DNA of 11,018 bases from the NCBI GenBank assembly GCA_903953615.1, contig CAJBKH010000251.1:1-11018 (forward strand), in the 5' to 3' direction. Of the stretch, positions 1-6,343 are shown piece after piece. Numbering within the stretch: position 1 is the first letter of the stretch; each line of letters begins with the position of its first letter. A program made the translations under genes and the position numbers. The stretch comes from an uncultured Bacteroidota bacterium. Its GTDB lineage: Bacteria > Bacteroidota > Bacteroidia > NS11-12g > UBA955. The notes under the pieces are model-generated. The model saw nothing but the letters and a program-made list of their open reading frames with translations, was not told the origin of the DNA and made no database searches.

Positions 1-1166
1 TGATTCACTTTTAACTTTAAATCCTTTCTAATAGCATTCAATGGCTTTTCTACATTTTCTGCCTCCAACCATCTAAAAAATTCTGCTGCCTTAGCCAAAA
101 CTGTATTTTCATCCAAATGGGTACTTAGGTATAACAGCTTCTCATTTAATTCATCTTGAGAGCTCACCGCAAAAAATGGAAGCTTCTTCATTTCCTCTTC
201 ACTGCCTTTGTACCATTGGATAACAGGCTTTTTTAAAGCTACGTATTCTGCAAAAGAGGTATACGTAATCATGTTATGGTGCAATTGACCAACACATACA
301 TCGACAATCGAAATGCCATACATATAGTCGCGCCTTTTATTGACCGGAAACCAAACCACATTCTCCTCTAAATTAAGTTCCTTAATTAATTCTTTTGTTT
401 TGCCTACAGAATTGCCGTATTCAAAAGTAATCAAGCCCACTCGTTTGTTGGCAGCATTCGCTTTTAGGTGGTTTAAAGCATGTATCAATTTATGATTGCC
501 CTTCTGATGTACCTCATCCGTATCATCGCCCCACTCATGGCGTATATGATGAAAAATTAAGATATCATAGCGACTTCTAACCTCATCGAACGCTGCTTTT
601 AAAGTTGATTCCTTTAATACTGCTTTGTTCTCCCACAATTTCATATACAAATAGGGCAAAGCTGCAAATCGATGGCCTTTAAAACCAATCTTTATTAAGG
701 CATTCTCTATGGGCAATGGTGCCATGTTCATAGAAATATTATGGGCGTATTTGATGCCGTAAAACTGCAAATCAGCCAAATATTTTTCTTCAGTTTTCCA
801 TGTTGCGCCAGTTGCATACCGGTATTGCGAAAAAGGATAATGCGATAAATCTGTAGCTGCCGAGTAAAATACATTCAGTGGTTTTCCAATGCGCATGGCA
901 ATCGCTGGCGCATATTCTATTCCCATTAAGTAATCGTATGGTCCGAATTCATTTTTTAATGCGGCTCGGCTCATGGTTACGATTTCTGTTTTCTCTAATG
1001 GATACTCCTTTAACTTGAAATTTAAAGGTTGATAAGAATCTGCTGTTGGATGAAAATGTGCATATTCATTAATTAAGTATAAAGTCACATCATGTCCCTC
1101 ATCGGCCAAATAACGGCAGGTTTGGGCCATGATATTATTCATGTTATATAAACAGGCAATTTTCAA
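1..1166 (-). CDS. Glycosyltransferase, GT-B fold (GT4-like), C-terminus cut by window edge
   Basis: A clean open frame of 388 codons runs off the left edge. The N-terminus, MKIACLYN followed by MAQTCRYLADEGHDVTLY, is a classic GT-B opening: beta strand, helix, then a second strand (residues 2-31). A second Rossmann-like half follows, with strands near 200-206 (DILIFHH), 242-248 and 268-273, and a donor-site-like segment SFAEYVALKKPVI at 304-316. I infer that it transfers a sugar to a lipid-linked or polysaccharide acceptor at the cytoplasmic membrane; donor and acceptor cannot be read. The start is most likely TTG at 1166-1164: it is one base after the wzt stop, an in-frame TAA lies at 1175-1173, and the next start (ATG at 1142-1140) would remove the first beta strand. 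The usual first Glu of the EX7E motif is not seen. It is the last visible gene of the wzm-wzt operon. Confidence 0.8.
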   Translation of the reverse strand, partial: MKIACLYNMNNIMAQTCRYLADEGHDVTLYLINEYAHFHPTADSYQPLNFKLKEYPLEKTEIVTMSRAALKNEFGPYDYLMGIEYAPAIAMRIGKPLNVFYSAATDLSHYPFSQYRYATGATWKTEEKYLADLQFYGIKYAHNISMNMAPLPIENALIKIGFKGHRFAALPYLYMKLWENKAVLKESTLKAAFDEVRSRYDILIFHHIRHEWGDDTDEVHQKGNHKLIHALNHLKANAANKRVGLITFEYGNSVGKTKELIKELNLEENVVWFPVNKRRDYMYGISIVDVCVGQLHHNMITYTSFAEYVALKKPVIQWYKGSEEEMKKLPFFAVSSQDELNEKLLYLSTHLDENTVLAKAAEFFRWLEAENVEKPLNAIRKDLKLKVN

Positions 1167-1167
1167 T

Positions 1168-2448
1168 TTACTTTATTTTTTTCCAATCACTCTTAGCCAT
1201 GGCAGGCGCTACCACCCATTCGTAAGGATAGCTATCGGCTGCATTTTTTGCTGCTTTTATTACCTCAAAAGCGATAATATTTTCTTGGTAATCCATGGTA
1301 TAATAGGTAGCTGCATTATGCACACCAATACTTGCTAAGAATCCACCGGGCAATAATTGATTATCAATTTCTGTTTCAAAAATATTTTCGCCTTCTTGTA
1401 AAGGCAAAGCTTGGTTATGGTATATATTTAACGCATGAAACAATATACTGCCATCTTTATCACTTATTTTGACATCGAGCGATGCTTTTGGTATACTTAC
1501 ACTTGAGTCAATATAAACCCTCATTTTAATGGGCGATTTATACAATACTGATTCTGCTGTATTGCCTTCTTCATTAATTAACTGAATGCGTTTAATAAGG
1601 GCCTCGCCTGTGCCAGTCCCCTTTTTCTCAACTACAACATCACCTTCATTTTCGGTGGTATTAATTTTAAGATAGCGCGATACACAATCATTGATATTCC
1701 CTGCAAAATCCATGGTGCCATTCTTCATCACAATACCCGATTGGCAAAGCGACTTTACAGCACCCATGTTATGACTCACAAAAATGACCGTGCGACCTTC
1801 GCCACTAACGTCTTTCATTTTACCCAAACATTTTCTCTGGAATTCTACATCACCTACTGCTAAGACTTCATCTACAATTAATATTTCAGGTTCTAAATGT
1901 GCAGCAACAGCAAAAGCCAAACGCACATACATACCAGATGAGTACCGTTTTACAGGCGTGTCAATGTACCTTGCAACACCACTAAAATCAACTATTTCGT
2001 CGAACTTAGAACGGATTTCATTTTTTGTCATACCTAAAATAGCGCCATTCAAAAAAATATTTTCACGCCCCGTTAAATCGGGATGAAAACCAGTACCAAC
2101 TTCTAATAGACTTGCAATTCTACCTTTCACTTTAATACTTCCTACACTTGGCGCTGTAACACGTGAAAGCATTTTTAACAAGGTGGATTTTCCTGCTCCA
2201 TTTTTTCCAATGATACCTAAAACTTCACCGCGTTTTACTTCAAAATTAATATCCTTTGCAGCCCATACAATATCGCCTTTTTTGGCTTGTAGGGTTCTAT
2301 CATTATCGGTTATTAAATCATCCGTTTGCTTGCCTCTAATATTTTTTATAAAGCGCGCCAATTCGCCTGCAAAGGTGCCCGAACCAATCTCGCCTAAGCG
2401 GTATTGCTTTCCTAAATTCTCAACTTTAATTACAACATCTTTGTTCAT
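1168..2448 (-). CDS. wzt: Wzt-type ABC transporter ATPase with C-terminal glycan-binding domain (O-antigen/polysaccharide export)
   Basis: This is the ATP-hydrolysing subunit of an ABC-2 polysaccharide exporter, acting on the cytoplasmic face of the inner membrane with the permease encoded just upstream. Visible motifs are Walker A GKNGAGKST at 81-89, the family-typical LLEVGTGFHPDLTGREN around 114-130, an ABC signature SSGM at 170-173, Walker B ILIVDE at 189-194, the D-loop region AVGD at 197-200 and the H-loop His226. Residues about 283-400 form a beta-rich extra domain of Wzt_C type, which in characterised Wzt proteins recognises the finished O-polysaccharide. Residues 20-62 are an insertion ahead of Walker A. 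At 426 aa the length is right for two-domain Wzt. The ATG shares one base with the permease stop (TAATG), which suggests translational coupling. The export role is secure by family; the exact glycan is unknown. Confidence 0.94.
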   Translation of the reverse strand: MNKDVVIKVENLGKQYRLGEIGSGTFAGELARFIKNIRGKQTDDLITDNDRTLQAKKGDIVWAAKDINFEVKRGEVLGIIGKNGAGKSTLLKMLSRVTAPSVGSIKVKGRIASLLEVGTGFHPDLTGRENIFLNGAILGMTKNEIRSKFDEIVDFSGVARYIDTPVKRYSSGMYVRLAFAVAAHLEPEILIVDEVLAVGDVEFQRKCLGKMKDVSGEGRTVIFVSHNMGAVKSLCQSGIVMKNGTMDFAGNINDCVSRYLKINTTENEGDVVVEKKGTGTGEALIKRIQLINEEGNTAESVLYKSPIKMRVYIDSSVSIPKASLDVKISDKDGSILFHALNIYHNQALPLQEGENIFETEIDNQLLPGGFLASIGVHNAATYYTMDYQENIIAFEVIKAAKNAADSYPYEWVVAPAMAKSDWKKIK

Positions 2449-3302
2449 TATACTGTATCCATAAATGTTTTTTCAACCCGGTTAAATATCACTATGCCAA
2501 ACAACATCAGTACTCCTGCAAATACAGCACTATAGGTGAGTAAAGCAGGATCAAAACTTCCACCACAATCAAAACCAAATTTTGAAGCCTCCATAATAGA
2601 AGTCATCGGATTAAACTTAACAAACTGATAGCCTAAAAGACTTTTGGTTTTTAAAGTATCTAAATGATAGACTACTGGTGTTGCCCACATCAATAATTGT
2701 ACACCAAAACCTACAAGAAATGTAAAGTCTCTGTAGCGAGTGGTAAGTGAAGAGATAACAAGGCCTGCTCCCAACCCCATAAGCGCCATTAATACTAAGT
2801 AAATTGGTATTAAGAACAATGAAAGATTAACTTGAATATTATAGGTACCATCGAAATAATAATACATCCAAACAATCACAAGCATTATGAATTGAAGGGA
2901 AAATTTAAGTAAATTAGAAATCACAACTGAAATGGGTACAGCTAAACGCGGAAAATACACTTTTCCAAAAACACTTGCATTGGCAACAAATGTGTTAGAG
3001 GTGGCTGTTAAACAAGATGCAAAATAATTCCAAAAAGTTTGGCCGCATAAAAAGAACAAAAAGGGTGGTTTGCCTTCAGGTGCTAAGTTAGCAATATTGC
3101 CAAAAATTAAAGTAAAAATGAGCGAGGTAATTAATGGTTGAATAAAAAACCATACAGGTCCTAAAACCGTTTGTTTATAAACCGCCACATAATCTCTTTT
3201 CACCAATAGGGAGATCAAATCGCGGTATCGCCAAAGTTCCTTGAAATTGAAACTCAGCAGACTTTTTTTTGCGCCTATTTCGTAATCGAATGTATCTTTC
3301 AC
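2448..3302 (-). CDS. wzm: Wzm-type ABC-2 polysaccharide export permease
   Basis: This 284-aa integral membrane protein is the channel-forming partner of Wzt. The N-terminal amphipathic stretch (RYRDLISLLVKRDYVAVYKQ, 25-44, then GPVWFFIQPL, 48-57) is the conserved pre-membrane region of ABC-2 polysaccharide/teichoic acid exporters, and KVYFPR (114-119) and TTRYRD (187-192) are family landmarks. About six hydrophobic segments can be picked out near 48-68, 80-100, 122-148, 160-184, 193-212 and 254-274, matching the usual six helices. The start codon is GTG at 3302-3300, inside a GTGA overlap with the stop of the upstream antiterminator gene. The family name and N-terminus agree with this start. 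Together with wzt it forms a complete exporter for an undecaprenyl-linked glycan. Confidence 0.93.
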   Translation of the reverse strand: MKDTFDYEIGAKKSLLSFNFKELWRYRDLISLLVKRDYVAVYKQTVLGPVWFFIQPLITSLIFTLIFGNIANLAPEGKPPFLFFLCGQTFWNYFASCLTATSNTFVANASVFGKVYFPRLAVPISVVISNLLKFSLQFIMLVIVWMYYYFDGTYNIQVNLSLFLIPIYLVLMALMGLGAGLVISSLTTRYRDFTFLVGFGVQLLMWATPVVYHLDTLKTKSLLGYQFVKFNPMTSIMEASKFGFDCGGSFDPALLTYSAVFAGVLMLFGIVIFNRVEKTFMDTV

Positions 3303-3805
3303 TTAATTGATTTTAATAATTTAGATGGTATTTTAACCTGTACACCATTTCCAAAATGCTCGAAGAAAATTAGAAACCACTTGGTATCATTCTTTGTTAC
3401 TAATTCACCAATCTGTCCCTTTAAAGTACCATCCGTAATCATCACTTTTTCTCCTATTTCGAGGGTTGAAGAATGATCAATGGCTGTCATATCGTAGCCA
3501 TAATTGATCAGTGACTTGATGGTATCTATTTCATGTTGATGAACAATGGCATTGGTGCGGTTGTATTTTAAATAGCCAGCAACACCAGTAACTCTTAATA
3601 TATCATCTGGATTTTTAACATATTTAACAAAAACATACCCATTAAAAAGCGGTTTTTCAATCAACTTTTTTCTATCGCTCCACTGACTAATGACTTTTAC
3701 AATTGGTAAATAATTTTCGACCCCCATATCAGAAAGGCGTTGCGCTACTTTTTTCTCTTGACGAGAAGACGTGTAAACAACATTCCAAACATTTTGATCC
3801 TTCAT
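3299..3805 (-). CDS. UpxY-family (NusG paralogue) transcription antiterminator
   Basis: The 168-aa protein has the two-part NusG layout: an NGN domain at about residues 6-98 (WNVVYTSSRQEKKVAQRL, then KPLFNGYVFVKY at 51-62) and a C-terminal KOW-like domain at about 117-162 (GEKVMITDGTLKGQIGEL). In Bacteroides, UpxY proteins ride on RNA polymerase and prevent premature termination in the leader of their own polysaccharide operon; that role is inferred here from family and position. A longer frame reaches a TTG at 3847, but the 14 extra residues are not family-like, so ATG 3805 is preferred. A GAGGAGG stretch lies 16 bases before this ATG, which is too far for a normal ribosome-binding site. The stop overlaps the permease GTG by four bases, so it is the lead gene of antiterminator-wzm-wzt-glycosyltransferase. 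Confidence 0.9.
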   Translation of the reverse strand: MKDQNVWNVVYTSSRQEKKVAQRLSDMGVENYLPIVKVISQWSDRKKLIEKPLFNGYVFVKYVKNPDDILRVTGVAGYLKYNRTNAIVHQHEIDTIKSLINYGYDMTAIDHSSTLEIGEKVMITDGTLKGQIGELVTKNDTKWFLIFFEHFGNGVQVKIPSKLLKSIK

Positions 3806-3910
3806 TTTATTTAAAGCGCTGCCTCCTCGGTCACATTTGTGATCCAAGAAAGTGGGCTAACAATTTACCTTAACCATTGGTATCAGGCGTATTTTAAAAA
3901 ATCCAACCGC

Positions 3911-3927
3911 TTAGTTGTGAAAACTAA
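3911..3927 (-). terminator. Weak stem-loop between regulator and antiterminator genes
   Basis: TTAGTT at 3911-3916 and AACTAA at 3922-3927 form a perfect 6-bp inverted repeat with a 5-base loop. Read on the minus strand it lies just after the stop of the winged-helix gene, and a run of six T follows about 10 bases later (3901-3896). The stem is AT-rich and the T-run is not adjacent, so as an intrinsic terminator it would be weak. It could be an attenuator in the leader of the antiterminator operon. The rest of the 3806-3935 gap shows no clear promoter or gene. Confidence 0.25.
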
Positions 3928-3935
3928 ATGCCAGA

Positions 3936-4460
3936 TTATTTCTTCTTATTTTCTCTCGACCAAAGTAGTAAGTAAATACCGTCTTTGATACTCAATTTTT
4001 CAACAATTGTATAGTCTATTTTGCGATTGATTTTCTTTCCAATCTTTTCGCATAATTCTTTTAAATAATCTTCATCAACTTTTCCTATAATAACCAAATC
4101 AATTTGCTTACTATCTAGCCCCTTTGCAAATGTTCCAGATAGAAAGACGCTTTCTAAATTTCCAAGCTTCGAAACGATATGCTCTACAATCCAATCGAGA
4201 CCAACATATTTGAACACTATATTATTAATGTCCTTAAACAAAGGGTGACTTGTATTGGCTTTGTATAGCTTTTTATTGCCCTCCAATTCACTTTGCAACA
4301 TGCCCGCCTTTTCAAATTTATTAAGCTCTAAACGGATGGCATTGGTTGATTCACCAAATTCTGATTCAAGATTTCTTAAATACGATTTGGTGTCACTGTT
4401 TAAAAAAAATTTTAACAGTAACTTTACCCTCGTCTTAGAAGTAATTAATGTTTGAATCAT
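3936..4460 (-). CDS. Winged-helix (ArsR-like) regulator fused to a degenerate nucleotidyltransferase domain
   Basis: The 174-aa protein (residues counted from ATG 4460) has an N-terminal winged-helix region at about 5-68: ITSKTRVKLLLKFFLN, then the likely recognition segment STNAIRLELNKFEKAG at 38-53 and a wing LEGNKKLYKA. A small MNT-like nucleotidyltransferase fold follows at about 100-152, with SGTFAKG at 108-114 matching the G-S/T-x-A-x-G loop. The usual S-D-x-D-L metal motif here reads KQIDL (118-122): the first Asp is Gln119, Asp121 remains, and a later strand carries Asp149 (KIDYTIV). Catalysis is therefore doubtful and nucleotide or ligand sensing is possible. From memory, close relatives occur beside UpxY-like genes in Bacteroidota polysaccharide loci. 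The start is ATG 4460; an adjacent TTG at 4463 is the only upstream alternative. I infer a regulator of the locus, possibly of its own promoter; the function is not proven. Confidence 0.82.
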   Translation of the reverse strand: MIQTLITSKTRVKLLLKFFLNSDTKSYLRNLESEFGESTNAIRLELNKFEKAGMLQSELEGNKKLYKANTSHPLFKDINNIVFKYVGLDWIVEHIVSKLGNLESVFLSGTFAKGLDSKQIDLVIIGKVDEDYLKELCEKIGKKINRKIDYTIVEKLSIKDGIYLLLWSRENKKK

Positions 4461-4464
4461 CAAT

Positions 4465-4493
4465 AATATTGAGTAGCAAACCTACTCGATTTT
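4465..4493 (-). promoter_or_regulatory. Hairpin/operator-like inverted repeat abutting the regulator start codon
   Basis: GAGTAG at 4471-4476 and CTACTC at 4482-4487 are perfect 6-bp arms around a CAAAC loop. The stem can be extended outward by a wobble pair and several A-T pairs with one mismatch (about 4465-4493). The regulator ATG begins at 4460, so the structure lies a few bases upstream of it and could be a protein operator or an RNA fold hiding the start. On the plus strand a run of six T follows almost directly, which looks like a terminator, but no plus-strand gene precedes it. Confidence 0.4.
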
Positions 4494-4518
4494 TTATTGA
4501 CTGCTAATAAATATTATG

Positions 4519-4529
4519 AACACTGTGTT
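4519..4529. promoter_or_regulatory. Palindrome AACAC-T-GTGTT, possible operator
   Basis: An 11-bp palindrome with perfect 5-bp half sites and one central base lies about 60 bp upstream of the regulator start. It is in the 130-bp non-coding gap 4461-4590 that separates the glycosyltransferase gene from the regulator gene. The size fits a dimeric helix-turn-helix protein, but it could be chance in AT-rich DNA. No convincing TAnnTTTG element was found in this gap. Confidence 0.25.
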
Positions 4530-4590
4530 TAGAAAAAAATATAGCCTATAACCCTTGGTGTGATAAGGAATATAGATTGCAAATAAAAAT

Positions 4591-5310
4591 CTAAGAGCGA
4601 CTAAAGATATTGTATTTAATAATACAGTAAATGGCACGAAAACCATCTTTCCAACCAATTTTTTTACCTTCTAAGTAGGTTCTACCATAATAAGAAATAC
4701 CAACTTCATAAATTCTAACACCCTTTATTCTTGCAATTTTTGCAGTAACTTCGGGCTCGAACCCAAATCGGTTTTCTTTAAAATGAATGGATTGGATGAT
4801 TTCCCGTTTAAATAATTTATAACATGTTTCCATGTCCGTTAAATTAAGATTGGTAAGTGAGTTGCTTAACTGCGTTAAGAATTTATTGCCAATTGAGTGC
4901 CAAAAAAATAAAATTCTATGTGGTTTTCCACCCATAAATCGGGTACCATAAACCACATCTGCAAAACCATCTAATATGGGTTTAAGCAAAATGTTGTATT
5001 CATTTGGATCGTATTCCAAATCGGCATCTTGTACGATGACGTAATCGCCTGTTGCTTCTTTAATACCAGTATGCAATGCTGCTCCTTTGCCTTTGTTTAC
5101 TTCGTGCTTTCTGTATTGAATATTTAATTCAGGATGCTCTTTTATGTAGCTAAAAATTGCTGCTTCTGTATTGTCTTTTGAACAATCATTGATAATGAGA
5201 ATTTCTTTTGTCATACCACCAATCAACTCTACTTCCTTAACCTTGTTTAAAATTAAATGAATGGTATTAGCCTCGTTATAGGCAGGAATTATAATTGATA
5301 GTTTATGCAT
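4591..5310 (-). CDS. Family 2 glycosyltransferase (polyprenyl-phosphate mannosyltransferase/DPM1-like)
   Basis: This 239-aa GT-A enzyme probably transfers a sugar from a nucleotide donor to a lipid phosphate or lipid-linked acceptor at the cytoplasmic face of the membrane. It opens with KLSIIIPAYNEANTI (3-17), continues with EILIINDCSKDNT (36-48) and NKGKGAALHTGI (72-83), and has the metal-binding DxD as QDADLEYDP (94-102, Asp95 and Asp97). YGTRF (121-125), TDMETCYKLF (158-167) and FGFEPEVTAKIAR (182-194) are typical of DPM1-like GT2 proteins. There is no C-terminal membrane segment, so it is the soluble, peripheral type. A longer frame begins at TTG 5364 but would overlap the upstream gene by 53 bp and add a non-family leader; ATG 5310, one base after the upstream stop, is preferred. 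Substrate cannot be read from sequence. Confidence 0.9.
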   Translation of the reverse strand: MHKLSIIIPAYNEANTIHLILNKVKEVELIGGMTKEILIINDCSKDNTEAAIFSYIKEHPELNIQYRKHEVNKGKGAALHTGIKEATGDYVIVQDADLEYDPNEYNILLKPILDGFADVVYGTRFMGGKPHRILFFWHSIGNKFLTQLSNSLTNLNLTDMETCYKLFKREIIQSIHFKENRFGFEPEVTAKIARIKGVRIYEVGISYYGRTYLEGKKIGWKDGFRAIYCIIKYNIFSRS

Positions 5311-5311
5311 A

Positions 5312-6343
5312 CTAGCTTTTAATGAATGAATTGAGTGAATAAATGCGTTCAATGATCTCAACAACTTTTAAGCCTTCAAGCGCATTGGTTGTAATGGTTG
5401 TTCTGTTTTTTAATGTGTCAATTACATTTTCATAAACATAATTGTGATTGGCAGCAGACCCTTTATAAGGACCATAGTCATTGGCAGGATTAGCCTCTGC
5501 CAATACTGGCATTTCATAGTTTTCTATATGGCAATACTCCACTTCGTTCATGTATTGCCCGCCAATTTTAACACTGCCTTTTTCAGCAACAATTGTTAAA
5601 CTGCTTTCTAAATTTTTGTCCCATACGGAAGTCGAATAGTTTAAAGATCCCATTCCGCCATTTACAAAATTAAAATTAACCATTCCACTATCTTCAAAAT
5701 CTGTTAAGGTAGCATGGCTAAAATCATTGAACTTGGCTTGTATATCTGAAATATCACCAAATAACCAATACATAATATCGATAAAGTGTGAAAATTGGGT
5801 AAATAAAGTACCGCCATCTAAAGCTAATTTTCCCTTCCAACCATCCGATTTATAGTAACGGCTATCTCTGTTCCAATAACAGTTTATTTGAACCATGTAA
5901 ATAGATCCTAAAATACCATCTTCAACTATTTTTTTAATCCACTCAGAGGGCGGAGAATAGCGATTTTGCATCACACAAAATACCTGTCTTGAAACTTGTA
6001 AGGCTTTAAAAATAATTTTTTCGCAATCGGCTTTACTGAGTGCCATTGGTTTTTCAATGACAATATGCTTTTTATGTTCAAGGCCTATTAATGCATGTTC
6101 GGCATGTAAACCATTGGGGGTGGCAATACTCAATACATCAAATTCAATACCTGATTGCATTAACTCGCCCAAAGTATTAAAAAAGGGTACCTTATAGTTC
6201 TCAATTGATAAAGTGTCTTGTGGCTTTATATCACATAGCGCCACTAACTCAGATTCCCCATGTCTTGAAATCATTTCGATATGGCGTTTGCCAATATGTC
6301 CTGTACCTATAACCGCAAATTTTATTTTTTTTATATCAGTCAT
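5312..6343 (-). CDS. Gfo/Idh/MocA-family NAD(P)-dependent sugar oxidoreductase (WlbA/WbpB-like)
   Basis: The 343-aa protein is full length for this family. The N-terminal Rossmann domain has GTGHIGKRH at 13-21, the conserved ATPNGLHAEHAL at 74-85 and the family signature EKPMALSKADC at 97-107. The C-terminal alpha/beta domain carries DGGTLFTQFSHFIDIMYWLFG (176-196), where His186 and Asp189 occupy the usual catalytic region, and a segment NLESSLTIVAEKGSVKIGG (244-262) that resembles the UDP-sugar 3-dehydrogenases WlbA/WbpB. By family it oxidises a sugar, probably a UDP-sugar made for the glycan of this locus; no matching aminotransferase or acetyltransferase is in the window to confirm that. 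Its ATG lies inside the end of the flippase gene (8-bp overlap), and the GT2 gene starts one base after its stop, so the three genes form one unit. Confidence 0.9.
   Translation of the reverse strand: MTDIKKIKFAVIGTGHIGKRHIEMISRHGESELVALCDIKPQDTLSIENYKVPFFNTLGELMQSGIEFDVLSIATPNGLHAEHALIGLEHKKHIVIEKPMALSKADCEKIIFKALQVSRQVFCVMQNRYSPPSEWIKKIVEDGILGSIYMVQINCYWNRDSRYYKSDGWKGKLALDGGTLFTQFSHFIDIMYWLFGDISDIQAKFNDFSHATLTDFEDSGMVNFNFVNGGMGSLNYSTSVWDKNLESSLTIVAEKGSVKIGGQYMNEVEYCHIENYEMPVLAEANPANDYGPYKGSAANHNYVYENVIDTLKNRTTITTNALEGLKVVEIIERIYSLNSFIKS

Noticed and set aside
1784..2464. Plus-strand frames of 93-100 aa across the wzt gene
   Set aside because: They are antisense to a complete ATPase with all motifs and have no family features.
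3806..3847. Longer antiterminator start at TTG 3847
   Set aside because: The added 14 residues do not fit the NusG N-terminus; ATG 3805 places WNVVYTSSRQ at the usual position.
4471..4500. Plus-strand intrinsic terminator (GAGTAG/CTACTC stem followed by six T)
   Set aside because: No plus-strand gene or promoter lies upstream; the element is better read as a signal for the minus-strand regulator gene.
5311..5364. Longer family 2 glycosyltransferase start at TTG 5364
   Set aside because: It would overlap the oxidoreductase by 53 bp and add an 18-residue leader before the conserved first strand.
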